Source of the DNA: Tigriopus japonicus
Taxonomy: Eukaryota; Arthropoda; Copepoda; Harpacticoida; Harpacticidae
Direction: 5' to 3'
Assembly: GCA_010645155.1 (NCBI GenBank)
Contig: CM021315.1
Span: 642,899-706,898 of the forward strand
DNA length: 64,000 nt
Of the stretch, positions 53,154-64,000 are shown in pieces (position 1 is the first letter of the stretch; each line of letters opens with the position of its first letter). Position numbers and translations under genes: made by a program. A model generated the notes under the pieces. That model did no database searches and had not been told where the DNA came from. It saw only the letters and a program-made list of their open reading frames with translations.

Positions 53154-53372
53154 GGGCCCTTTAACGAGCAGCTGACTGGGAGGTCACAGTACATAAGACT
53201 GGGAGGTTACCTTAGTAATACAGCTCCAAATATTGCACCCTGAATCAAACGTTTGACCTATTTTCGATTTTCTCAATGTATATTGTACACGTAAGAACAA
53301 AAGTTTTGCTTATTAAAGCTCAAAGGTTACACGTGTTTTCCATTTCACTGGTTGCGCTTAAAGGACTCAATA
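53154..53372. mobile_element. MITE-like repeat C, copy 2
   Basis: Second copy of 42628-42846, diverged in the middle, with ends GGGCCCTTTAACGAGCAGC and GCGCTTAAAGGACTC that pair imperfectly. Confidence 0.7.
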
Positions 53373-53383
53373 GTTTCAACTCC

Positions 53384-53450
53384 CGCTAGTGATGTGAAAT
53401 TTGGGGTTGGGCAAGTTTTTTCACGGGAGGTTGCAAGGTAGGGTCACCTA
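53384..53450 (+). repeat. Dispersed repeat D, terminal fragment
   Basis: CTAGTGATGTGAAATTTGGG through GGTTGCAAGGTAGGG is the reverse complement of the end of 59016-59216. Similar CTAGTGATGGG ends occur at 55525-55627. The form resembles hAT termini, but no target duplication is visible. Confidence 0.6.
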
Positions 53451-54671
53451 ATGGAGATTTTGTGCTTTGCTAACTAACTCAAGTAAACACAAATTTGAGG
53501 TTAATTTGCAACCCTGATCCAAAGTTACAAAAGTCAGGGGCGCGTTTCAGTGCTTCTTAATGAAAAACCGGTTTATGAAGCTAGGTAGGCAGAAGGGAAT
53601 ACCATTTCACTGAAGGTAAATTGTCGACCCCTGTGTACTATGTCACGAAAAAAAGCTTGCCCAAGCGCCCAAGTCACATTACTAACTCCCACTATCAGTT
53701 AGAAACTTTGTTTCGTTCATTATTACAAGGAATCTCATTCCTTGTAGCGGCATTAATAATCCGTAATTTATTACAAAGAAATGGCATCAATTTTGAACTC
53801 TGTAATTCCCAAAATATTTCAAATAAAGTTATGTCTCGTAGACTTACTGGGTTTATACCGTATATTCTATATTTAAGTGGTAAAATAAGAAAGGCAAAAA
53901 AAAGAAGATTTTGTGGTGGAACATTACATTACATTGAACATTACTATTTTAATCTTTTTACAATGTAATACCTTCCTTTCTTGTTAATGTAAATTATAAA
54001 AAATTGAACCAAATTTCAGATTTTTAGAGGGTTTTGAATGCAAATTTACTAGTTTTTTAATCATCGGTGTACTAATTGTTAGGATTTACCTAGCTGCCTT
54101 ATAACTTCAAGCAACATCCTCAACTAGAAAATAACCCAACCCAAATGATTGATAGACATAATCTTGATAATTACCTATTGCTGATGCCATGATGATTGCT
54201 TAAATAGGATTTGAAAATTTAATCTCCTGGCCGCATGTTGCATGTCAATTTGAAAAAAAAACCACTATGATTCAGTGTTGCCTCTTTATGTTGGAATTTA
54301 ACAAAATACCTGTCAATGCCTGGCTTTCATCTTTCATTTTTGCCATAGAACCTGTTTTTTAAACAAAATAACACAACTAGCACACTGTTGAGGAAACATT
54401 TCACTAATTTTCATTAATTCCAATTAATTTTATTTGAAAAAATGTTGTTATTCCATGGTTTAAAATTGATGCTATTGGAAATTTCCGCAACACTGAGATG
54501 TCGGCTGAATAGCAGCTTGCAAGCTGTCGTCCTGGTATTCTAGATATAGGGTCCATAGACAAATTTAAGCAAAAGAAATTGGCCAAAACTTTGAAAAAGT
54601 GTCTGATATCGAGATTGAGGAAAAATGAAAAAATCTCACACCGAGAATTCTTATGTAGTAAAATTTTGGTC

Positions 54672-54832
54672 NNNNNNNNNNNNNNNNNNNNNNNNNNNNN
54701 NNNNNNNNNNNNNNNNNNNNNNNNNNNNNNNNNNNNNNNNNNNNNNNNNNNNNNNNNNNNNNNNNNNNNNNNNNNNNNNNNNNNNNNNNNNNNNNNNNNN
54801 NNNNNNNNNNNNNNNNNNNNNNNNNNNNNNNN
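54672..54832. other. Assembly gap (run of N)
   Basis: 161 undetermined bases next to a hAT right end; the rest of that element is probably the missing or unassembled sequence. Confidence 0.95.
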
Positions 54833-54874
54833 ACAGGGGTGGACAAAATGTCCAAAAATCAAATGCCCACCCTG
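54833..54874. mobile_element. Right end of a second hAT copy
   Basis: ACAGGGGTGGACAAAATGTCC through CAAATGCCCACCCTG is identical to the right end of the element at 38604-39819. The left part is hidden by the gap, so the target duplication cannot be checked. Confidence 0.8.
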
Positions 54875-55524
54875 CCCCTGGCACATTTATTGGACTATCA
54901 TGACTAGTTCATTATCACAGATATTTATAGAATTTTGACTAGAACGCACAGGCCAATTAGCGATTGGCCTGGGATGCACCAACACCAATACACTTGGCAA
55001 GCTCAAGGAACATTGGAAGATGCAGTTGCCGGCAGTTGCTCTTTGAAGAGTTAAGACACTTTCAGTGTGACTTGGAAGAAAAAATGTCAAGTTGCATTTT
55101 CAATGATCTTTTGACCTTAATAATTCAGCAATAAATAGTGGAAGTGATACAAAAAAATATTTCAATTTGGATAGCATTTGCAAAACCATGTTTTTTCTTT
55201 AGTTTCCGTTCTAAGCCACACATGAATACACTTTTCGGGCCAATCAAGAATGATATTTAACAGTCACACTTGGGAACAAGCTCGGTCACTCAGAGTTGCT
55301 AGAAAAAAAATATAAGATGCCAACTCTTTTTTTTTTTTTTTTGAAATATTCTCAAAAGATTTTGCATTTCTCGATACAAAAGCTTTGAATTGTGTATTTT
55401 CATCTAAAAATCCATCCTAACAAGGGCATGGGCCCTATTTCGCTGAAACTTTCTGGTTAATTGAAATTCTGATGCCGAAGGTTTAGTCTTCATTCCTAGC
55501 AAATTTGGCAAACCTGTAAGGTGG

Positions 55525-55627
55525 GAAAAATACTTGTACGGGTACCCAAGTAGACCCAAGTTTCGGCAAGTCCAAGGTACTGTACCGGACCGCTTGCCCA
55601 AGCTCCTGTTTGCCTCCCATCACTAGT
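55525..55627 (-). repeat. Repeat with CTAGTGATGGG end
   Basis: Read on the minus strand it begins CTAGTGATGGGAGGCAAACA and contains CTTGGGCAAG, echoing the start of repeat D. Probably a related terminal fragment. Confidence 0.4.
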
Positions 55628-56263
55628 AGATAGGGTCTATTGCCTGTTAAAAAGTAAAGTTGTGGTCAGCTTTTTGACCCTAAAAACCAAAATGGCCAAA
55701 CTTTGCCAAAAATCCAACTCGAAACACATCAGTAATAACTATGTCCAAATTGGTAGGGTCAAAAATCTGACCACAACTAAACATTCAAAAGGCAATAGTC
55801 CTTAACTGTCATAAAGTATTGCAGCACTGCCAACTCGAAATCATAGAGGTCCATAGAGTGGAAATACTAGAGCAGGCCGGTTGTGAAATTTCATTGTGGG
55901 CAGCAAGTGCCGTTTATCACCAGCGACTAGTTGAAACTTGCCCAAACAAACGTATTCGTAGAAGGGAATTTTTTGAAAAACTTTCGGCATGTGACCTCTT
56001 GCCTACGGTTTGCTTCTCCCAAATTATAATAATGTGCTCAATGAAGGTGATAATTTGGTTCACAGGCATTAGTTCACGCAATTGTAGGATTTGGCATTGA
56101 AAATATGTCTTGCGCACTTTCATTTGTACTATGATCTTCCACTTGTTTGGGCAAGTATTTCACGATATTCTTCGGAAATATTTGCCTTTTCACGCAACTT
56201 ATGGGTAACTTTGGCCAATATCAGCAACAAACAAGGCAGACAAAATGATATCCTTTAATTGAC

Positions 56264-56412
56264 CCTACACGGTGATTTGTCCGACTTTCTCAGATTTGAG
56301 GCCATCCCCAGTGAAAGTTCTTGTATATTTGAAAAGCTTAATATCTCCAGGTTTCGAAAATGAATGCATTAAATTCGCTAATGGGTCATTCCTGGGACAT
56401 TTTTACGTTTAA
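56264..56412 (+). repeat. Dispersed repeat D, internal part
   Basis: CACGGTGATTTGTCCGACTTTC through GCTAATGGGTCATT matches the reverse complement of 59030-59150 with moderate divergence. Confidence 0.65.
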
Positions 56413-59015
56413 AAGAGAGGCTCCACTGATTTAAAAAAAAATGCCGCCTAAACGAGATTTCTGACAGTGTGGCTGTTTTTTTCTTCCCACTTCACTAATA
56501 GCTCTTCAAAATTTTGAAATTCATTTTTATCAACCATTCACCTTTTGATTGGTTGTTGGAAAGAAGTATCTTGGGACTTCTTCAGAAGTTACATTTGTGA
56601 AATACCACTATACATCGGAGAAAGGTTTTCTTCGCTTCATGAAGATTAATTCGTTAGTCATGCTGATGACAATGAAATCCTCGGATGATTTCTTTCGAGA
56701 AAAGACAGGCATCATCTGAATGAAAATAATTTGTATTTTACGTAAGATAAGTCAACTAAGTGTATATAATAACAATGAAAAATGCTGGTATAAAAGATAA
56801 TGACTGTTTTTATTCCAGATCCTGATAGATTGGTTAATTTTTATAAAAAAGTTAAAAAACTTAACCACTTGTAGTCTGCATCTAGACTCTTCGGTTTCTT
56901 GGTTGCTCAATCATTGTCAGACCAAACATCCTTCGATTTTCGCAAGCTTTATAAGTTCACGTCATACACAAAGCACATATGAGTTGTGGCACCTTTTTAT
57001 TTCCTTTTCCATCATGGTCATATTTATGAAAAACAAATCAAAAGCAAAATAGAAGAAAAACAAACCTTGAAAATGGTTTTTCTGAATTCATCACACCTTA
57101 CTTTTCTCTGGCAGGAATCTTAATGTTAGGCGGGCGTGAAAATTCATTGCTCATCCGGTAGAATTTTCATATAATTTTCAAACAAGACAAAACATAATGG
57201 ACATGATTTGGCAATGATCATATATTTCAAGAGATAACTGCAAAGGTCTTCAAAATTTGGTCTGATTTTATTTTACTGAAACTACTGAAAGGGAATATCA
57301 ATATGATCAACGATGAAACATCTTTATTTACATAAAGGATCTATCAGTCATAGTTGTTCATGAGATAATGGGACAATGATTAGGTCTGGAGAGAAATCTT
57401 GGATGATTATCTTATTATTGCTAAATTGCTCATCTTGTACATGGTAGGGAGAATATAATGTTTGATTGTTTAAAGTTCACTGACAAAACTCTCGAATTGG
57501 AAAGTTTTCTTGTCCATGTCCTTGCTTCATTTTGTTGAACGTTGTATTTCTTGAGCCAATTTCTGTAGGGCGTTTCCAAGAATACTGGGCACTATGACAT
57601 CTCAAGTTCTGGACCAAGTTCTAATCTCTTCCAATGTTCTGGACTTGCATTTCGTGCAGAATTTCTATGACATGCCATTGCTTTTTTATCCTATCTTAAA
57701 CACACTACAGATTTGTGTAATCTTTAAAAGCTTTTTTAGTTGGACTTTTTTCTCTCAAAGACAGTGCTGCAAGTTCGAATGACTTTTTGCACTTTGATCT
57801 GCAGGTTTTTGAGGCTATTTGTTGATTGGTTGTAGTGTCTTAGGTTATTCTGGAGGTCCACAGAATCTCCAAAGAAGTCGAAGGGGTCTCTTTTGATTCA
57901 TGTTTCAGATGATGATTCAAGGGTTTGGGTTCAGCGAATGATCGTAGATGTCTTTGAAAAGATGTTCTAAACACATTTTTAGATTGGATCAATCACCGAA
58001 CATTAATTTGAGAGACAGTTCCATTTTTCTTGCTTGGGTATTCATATATTCTCTTCTCAACAAAATCAGTTGCACGGACAATGATTGTGGGAGGATTGGG
58101 GATGAAACACTAATGTTTGTGCACAAGGTAAACTCCGGTTTTCTTCACTTAAATGCTTTGGCACTTGCGAGGCTAACTTCAAGGTTCGATAGTCTTCTTC
58201 TCCTTTCTTGAGCATCTTTTCGCAAGTCTTCAATCCTGGAGTCTGAAAATCAGTGTTACAAATGTCTACACAAGACATTAAAAATGGTAATCTTAGGTCC
58301 TTCTTGATGCACATCCTGAATTCTTGGCTTTTATGGAATTGTGGCTGGCTGATTGTAAGACGTAACACAAGAAGAAAACAAGTTGATACCCGTTATAAGG
58401 CTTGCCAAAATTAGGGACTCTGTCCATTCGAAGGAATAACAGAACAAGCAGAGAACAGAACTTATAAGAAAGGTAATTGCAAAACAGACTAAACTATAAC
58501 CTGCCCAAGTTTCCCCAAGTGAAAAAGTTGAGCTGTATTGGTTCAACGTACCTCGTATATAATGCACCTAAATGTTTTTAAATTTAAAATATTTGGTACT
58601 GTATATTTTTATTGATCACACGAGAGCTAAAAGTTTAACAATGATGTTTATCAATCGATGAAAAGTCATCAATTTTTTTCAATTATGTATTTTTGGCAAC
58701 ACTTAGATCTCAAACAAATGGAAGGAAAGAGTTTAATCTTCGCTGATCGGAAGTTACCAGATTTGTCAGTAGAAGCAAGTTGCATTAACTAAGAAACGCA
58801 AAAATGCTATAGGAACTAAAAAAGCTCAGTCATTTGCTTTCTCATATGTAGCAAGAGAAGTGGCTAGTAAGATTTACAATATCTGCATGATGATTTCAAG
58901 TGCATTTTATGGAATATGGAGAATATATTTTTGAAAATTTCGTTTTTAGTCACCCAGATTGTGTAGTTTGAATGGCGGGATTTATTTGAAACAACTTGTA
59001 ACATTTTATTAATGT
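56413..59015. other. Intergenic, nothing recognised
   Basis: AT-rich, no gene or RNA supported; short frames here lack domains and splice context. Confidence 0.35.
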
Positions 59016-59216
59016 TCATTTTTGTCCTGAAAATGGCCCATTGGCGAATTTAATGTTTTCAGTTTCGAAACCTGGATATATTCAGCTTTTCGAATTTACC
59101 AAGACTTTCTCTGGGGATGGCCTTAAATCTCAGAAAGTCGGAAAAATCACCGTGCCTACCTTGCAACCTCACGTGAAAAAACTTGCCCAAGCCCAGATTT
59201 CACATCACTAGTTCGG
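59016..59216 (-). repeat. Dispersed repeat D, inverted longer copy
   Basis: Read on the minus strand it contains both the end seen at 53384-53450 and the interior seen at 56264-56412 in one continuous unit, showing that those two fragments come from one family. Confidence 0.65.
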
Positions 59217-60056
59217 ATACTGTTAGCAATTCACATCCGCTATTATCTTCAATTTTCTTGCCTGGCAAACTGGTTCTTGTATTTTTTGTCAAAGGAGACC
59301 ACATGAATGCAACAAAGCTTTCGTACTGACAGAATTTTATGACTACACATAAAAACAGCGATCAGAATCAGACTTGTATTTTTCTTGACATAGAAACAAT
59401 CCCAAAATTTAAAATTATGCCTGTTCACGATGGACTTCATTTTGATTACGTATACAATGCAGGTGTTCCACATGGTGCTTAAGAACATTTGACCGTTTTG
59501 ATGAGCATTCCAATTGTTCTCAGCATCATTTGCGGTGCTTTTTGCATTCGAAATTTGAGTCTCGGTTTCCATAACTGACTGATGTTTTTGTTTTTTTCCT
59601 TTCATTTGATTTCAAATAGTTTTAGAAAAGATTTAACACTGCTTGCCTGCTTTTTAGTCTTTTGTAACACGGTAATTATTCCAATTTTCTTTTTGTGAAG
59701 CCTACTACTAGCTCCCCGCAAGTGATCATTCTTCAGCGGTTGGATCTATCCAGGTGAGCACGCCAAGCCGTAAAGGTAGGTACTACTAGCCCGCTAGCAA
59801 GTGAAGCAGAGTCAATGAACTAGCTACTAATCATCGAGTTCCCTCAAGCAACATCGGCCATTCATGGGGTGGTCAGCTACGAATAGTCGTGAGATTTCTT
59901 CTTCGAAGAAATAATCCGCGCATCTCCACTTGCCTGCATTTCATCGTTCCGTCAGTCGCTTTTATGTCTTTGACGATCTCGGATGTTTGTGGGAACCATT
60001 GGATAGCTACCCTGGCTATACAGAAACGAGTGCAATATAAAGAAAACTAGTTGAAA

Positions 60057-60950
60057 ATGTCATCGTCCGTTAGTGTATCTGTTCCGAAAGTGGAGGCAAT
60101 GGATATTTCGAGCTATGATCATTATGAAGAATTCTATCCAGTGGTTTGTGGGGCATCCACACCAATCTCTCAAATTTATCCAGTAGACGTAACTCAAGCA
60201 TACTCACCAACTGATAGTGGTTACTATACATCTCCATACTCGGGCGGAACATCAAACTATTTTGACTCGCATATTGGTGGTCAAGATGCTAATCAAAACT
60301 TAGTCACGAACTGCGATACCGCTGCCCTTGAAAGCTTCAACAACAATATAGATTACCCATCGTCGATTGATTCCCATCTCCAACAAACTGCACCTGACCC
60401 AAATGCTGGAATCAATATAGAGCTTCACTATTCACAAAACAATCACTCTCAAACAGGTAAAAAAAATTGGGGGTATTTCTTCTATCTATCGATGAGGTTC
60501 AATTTCAAGTAGCATAAGCAATTTCATCTTCTCTCTCCTATAGGTGGCATCCTTACAGCATCAGTTTGCTCAATTCAGTCAAACGGAGTCCCACGAGCCA
60601 CAAAATCTAAATCGTCCAAAAAGAGTGCCGTGAAGAAACCTCACAAAATCCCAAAGGCTTCCCGCTACTTCCTCCATGGACCCAATTCTAAACCTGAAAA
60701 CGGAGAAAAAAAGAAGTCGGCTAAGCCTCGGAAATCAGACAAAAATTTACCCGTAGAAATTCGTGTCAAGCGTCGCAGAGCAGCTAATGCTCGAGAAAGA
60801 AAACGAATGAATGGCCTCAATGATGCGTTTGAACGCTTACGAGAACATATTCCAAATTTGGGAAATGATAGAAAACTATCAAAATACGAAACCTTACAGA
60901 TGGCTCAGACATACATCGGTTCTTTAAAGGAATTGCTTCACATAGGTTAA
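60057..60950 (+). CDS. ato: Atonal-family proneural bHLH transcription factor
   Basis: Nuclear transcription factor that dimerises with Daughterless/E proteins and binds E boxes to specify sensory neuron precursors. Two exons, 60057-60456 and 60544-60950, join in phase (268 residues). The bHLH is at about 209-265, at the extreme C-terminus. Its basic region [17 protein letters not shown] and second helix [19 protein letters not shown] are characteristic of the Atonal group; the Ala-Asn-Ala-Arg-Glu-Arg core contacts DNA. Residues 1-133 are Ser/Tyr/Asn-rich ([13 protein letters not shown]) and 150-205 Lys-rich. The stop comes three residues after helix 2. The start is the first ATG in the frame. 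Which member it is (ato, cato or amos) cannot be settled by eye; Drosophila ato lacks an intron in its coding region, this gene has one. Confidence 0.93.
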
Positions 60951-62880
60951 TATGAAACCAGTGTTTTACCAGATCTCACCTCACTTGAAATGTTGTGCAA
61001 TTTGTCGTCCAAACAGTATTTTTATCATCCTCAAAACTATTTACGTTATTTCCTCCTACAAAAGGCTGTGAATGTGTTATCGTTATCTTTTCGTTGTAAG
61101 GATAAATGTCATGTTTCTATAGACTATTAACCAATGTGCAATGCCGTAACATGTAATGTGATTAATAAATGTTTGCAATATGATCGTTTGGCCTGATTTC
61201 AGAACAAATGAAACGTCTTTTTCCTGCAATTTTAAAAAGTAGACGCCTTTATAAAACTTAAGAAAAATAAATTTTTACGACGGGGTTTTCAATAATGATT
61301 CTAGAATTGCTGGCTATCCATGAGATTTCCCTTTCAATTTGACCATATGTTGTCTTGAGACCCAATTTGAGTGGAAGTCTTGGACAACGACTTACGGCGA
61401 TGATGACGACGACCAAGCAAAAGAGAGCTACTAGCTACCTGAACATATGATGTGAATGGCCTCGTCGTCATCATGTACATCATGTAAAAAATGTGATACA
61501 CCTGCACACCAACAGACATCGTTTAACGTGGGGAGATCTTGGTTCGAAAATCGAATATCAAGGAATATTTCTACCTGGAACTACTTGTAAATGAAGTTTT
61601 TTCCTTCTTTGAAATTGGATTTGATTACAACCAGACTTAAAAATTAAGTTGTCTTGTCGAGAAAATACATAAAATCGGGTTATGCGCATTTTACTACCAA
61701 GTTTGATGTTTTTCCCTTGTAAGCTAGCCATTTTTCTCGTCATTGTTTTCGTCAAGTTTTGAAATATACAGTAGCTTGTGGGGCAGAAGTTGCATTCGAC
61801 CCTAAACAGATTTTTTGGGCAAAACTTTGCCTCCAATTTAACAGATTCCGACAAAACCAAAATATTTTCAGGCAGCAACAGTCTATTTATTATCAGTTCA
61901 TTATCAAAGAATTGAAATTGGGTTGCTTCATTGTGTTAAGTCAAATACCTTCAAGCTTCTGATCTATTAACTTGCTTTGTTTTAGTGATTGTTCATCTTT
62001 TGTTGAAATAAACATCGTTTTTCATTGGGATAGTTCATGGACCTCTAGAGATATGGACGTTGGTCGGAAGCCAGATTTGATTTTGCCTGACCGAGAGCAG
62101 GCCGATTGAAATACAACTTAAGTGCTGGAATAATTCCTTTAAATAATGAATGAAACATTTCTTTTTAAACCAAAGGACTATGTAAGAGTTTTAAGTGTAT
62201 GACTGGTTCAACCATTCATGCACAAATGGTCTAAAAGTATGTCATACAATAATATTGAAAACAGTGTAGGTGACACTCAAGGCTTACTGTACTTCTGTTT
62301 ATGTTGCTACTCTGCTAATAATTTTATCAGTGTTTAGGACACATGTAAAAACGATTTGTGGTGTCTACTTATTGGCAAAAGACTTTCCAACCTATGATCA
62401 TGTAAAAATGTTTCAAATGAACAAAACTTGACTTTACATTGGAACATATTTCTTATGGGTAGTTATAATGCAGAAGGCAAACTTGTCTAGAAATGCATTC
62501 CCAAATAAATTATAAGTACATTGTTGCAAGTGCTTAATTGGTTCAAACTATCATCATAAGTACATAGTCTTTGAATCGACTATTGTGATTTAAAACATGT
62601 TAAGTGAATCTTTATGAAATAAGATGATGCTTAACTTCATGTGCTTATACTCCCTTGAAGATAATTCTTTTATCTCTCCAAAACTGCCACTTATAAAAGT
62701 TGGTTTATTGGTGATGGGAACCTCACAAAAGGTTATTAAGACTTTGTTTTCTTTACCTACAAATACAAAGAAATTGAGAAAATTTGCTTGGAAAGGTGTT
62801 TTGGTAAGTTATTTAAGTACATGTTGAAATGTTTGATTTGAAATTGCATATCAATCAAATTACTAAAGTCAAATTAATAA
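60951..62880. other. 3'UTR and intergenic region, no further gene seen
   Basis: Beyond the polyadenylation signal the sequence is AT-rich with no supported coding, RNA or transposon feature. Confidence 0.4.
61164..61169 (+). terminator. Polyadenylation signal of the bHLH gene
   Basis: AATAAA about 210 nt after the stop codon, followed by a GT-rich stretch. Confidence 0.6.
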
Positions 62881-63149
62881 AATACATCAAACTCAAAATT
62901 GGTTTTCCACTAAATTCCAAAGCAATATTAGACACAGAGCACAATTAATGGCAACTTGACATCAATCAGATTATTTTTCCTAATTTCAGTTACATTAATA
63001 ACAATACACGTAAACTCAAGACACATTTTCCAATAAATTCATAGTCTGAATCAAATTCATTATTTCTATTTTGCAATTTAGTTCATCCTCTACCACAACA
63101 CTTATTTTGACACTATGTGAAGTTCAGAGCTGATTTTTTGGTTTGAATT

Positions 63150-64000
63150 GCTTTAACCTTTCATGCCTCTAATGTTAAAGGATAGCACTTTTCTTAAAGG
63201 CATGTAAAAATCACTTACAACTTTCATACACTTGAGCATGCTCATTGAACTTGCACACAATCAGAACACATTTTCATATCCCAACTTTAGAAAAGTCATA
63301 TGGGTGCACATGAAAGAGATTACTGCCTTGAGGTGTTTAGTTAGTTATGTGATATTTTTCTTCATAGCTTTGCATTTTTATTGGAATCCAAGAAGCAATT
63401 AGACACAAGTAGGTCTTGTGTCAGGTCTCATCATGGAAAATCAAGTATCAAAGTAACAGCTATTTTCCAAACAAGTTCCCAACTTAAGGGGAATGAATAA
63501 GTCATTGCTTAGGAAACTACTAAATTAAAAAAGTATTTCAAATTTAACAACCATTTCAAGCCTTAGTGTTTTTCACATTGGTAGGATTACACTGTCCCCC
63601 TTAGTTAGGTGTGGAAGGTATGTGAATTCACTTCCAGTTTTCAAACACATAAGCATGCTCATTTAAACTTGCACACAATAAGGAACACATTTTGCTATTA
63701 CAACTTCAAGACAAGTCCTAGAAGTACAAATGAAAAATATAACTATCTAAGGGTTGATTAGTCATATATGTTACTTTCTTCATAGCTTTGTTTTTCATTG
63801 GAATCCAAGAGGCAAGTAGACACAAGTATCTTTGGATCAGGGAAGATCAAGTTCTGAAGTATGAAATATCTTCCAAGCAATAAGATGTTCTCAACTTAAG
63901 GGAACTTTATTAGTCACTGTTTGAGAAACTAATTTTTCAAAAGTATTTCAAATTTTACATCTATTTCAAGCCTTGTGTTTTTCACACATGTGGCATTACA
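63150..64000. repeat. Satellite-like tandem repeat, period ~415 bp
   Basis: Two successive monomers share many landmarks in order: GCATGCTCATT (63236, 63653), TTCATAGCTTTG (63361, 63779), CAACTTAAGGG, and TTTCAAGCCTT (about 63554, 63964). Spacing is 410-418 bp. A more degenerate relative may lie at 62880-63130 (CCAAAGCAATATTAGACACA). The array runs off the right edge of the window. Confidence 0.75.

Overview
This looks like nuclear DNA of an animal, most likely an arthropod and perhaps a copepod-like crustacean. The genes have GT-AG introns, AATAAA signals and animal-only families (Grb2/Drk, Pellino, Atonal-type bHLH, Ly6). The taxonomic guess beyond arthropod is inference. Intergenic DNA is AT-rich and crowded with short inverted-repeat elements. 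There are two runs of N (20441-20544 and 54672-54832).

Layout: 1-6426 holds one doubtful small ORF (minus) and several foldback/MITE repeats. The adaptor drk/Grb2 lies on the minus strand (6427-9863, four exons, 211 aa). After a gene-poor stretch, Pellino, an E3 ubiquitin ligase, lies on the plus strand (17404-29608, eight exons, 473 aa); its large introns carry a 1.35 kb foldback repeat and a mariner-like transposase fragment. Convergent with it is an unrecognised secreted proline-rich protein gene (minus, 37709 to 30324) with two interchangeable, duplicated terminal exons. A non-autonomous hAT element with a perfect 8-bp target duplication lies at 38604-39819. Then come, on the plus strand, a small GPI-type Ly6/three-finger protein (40344-40830) and, only about 200 bp later, a large unrecognised gene of about 27 exons (41031-49961). 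One intron of that gene hosts a decayed LINE that itself carries a hairpin insertion. The stretch 50-59 kb is repeat-rich and appears gene-poor. An atonal-family bHLH gene (60057-60950) follows, and the window ends in a satellite with a period of about 415 bp.

Functional links: Drk (receptor tyrosine kinase to Ras signalling) and Pellino (Toll/IL-1R signalling) are both signalling genes, head to head but 7.5 kb apart; no joint regulation is evident. Three neighbouring genes (proline-rich, Ly6 and the 27-exon gene) have a good 3' splice acceptor 4-8 nt before their start codons, so each has either a 5'UTR intron or spliced-leader trans-splicing. Gene models were built by hand from splice sites and reading-frame phase; exon coordinates are in the entries.
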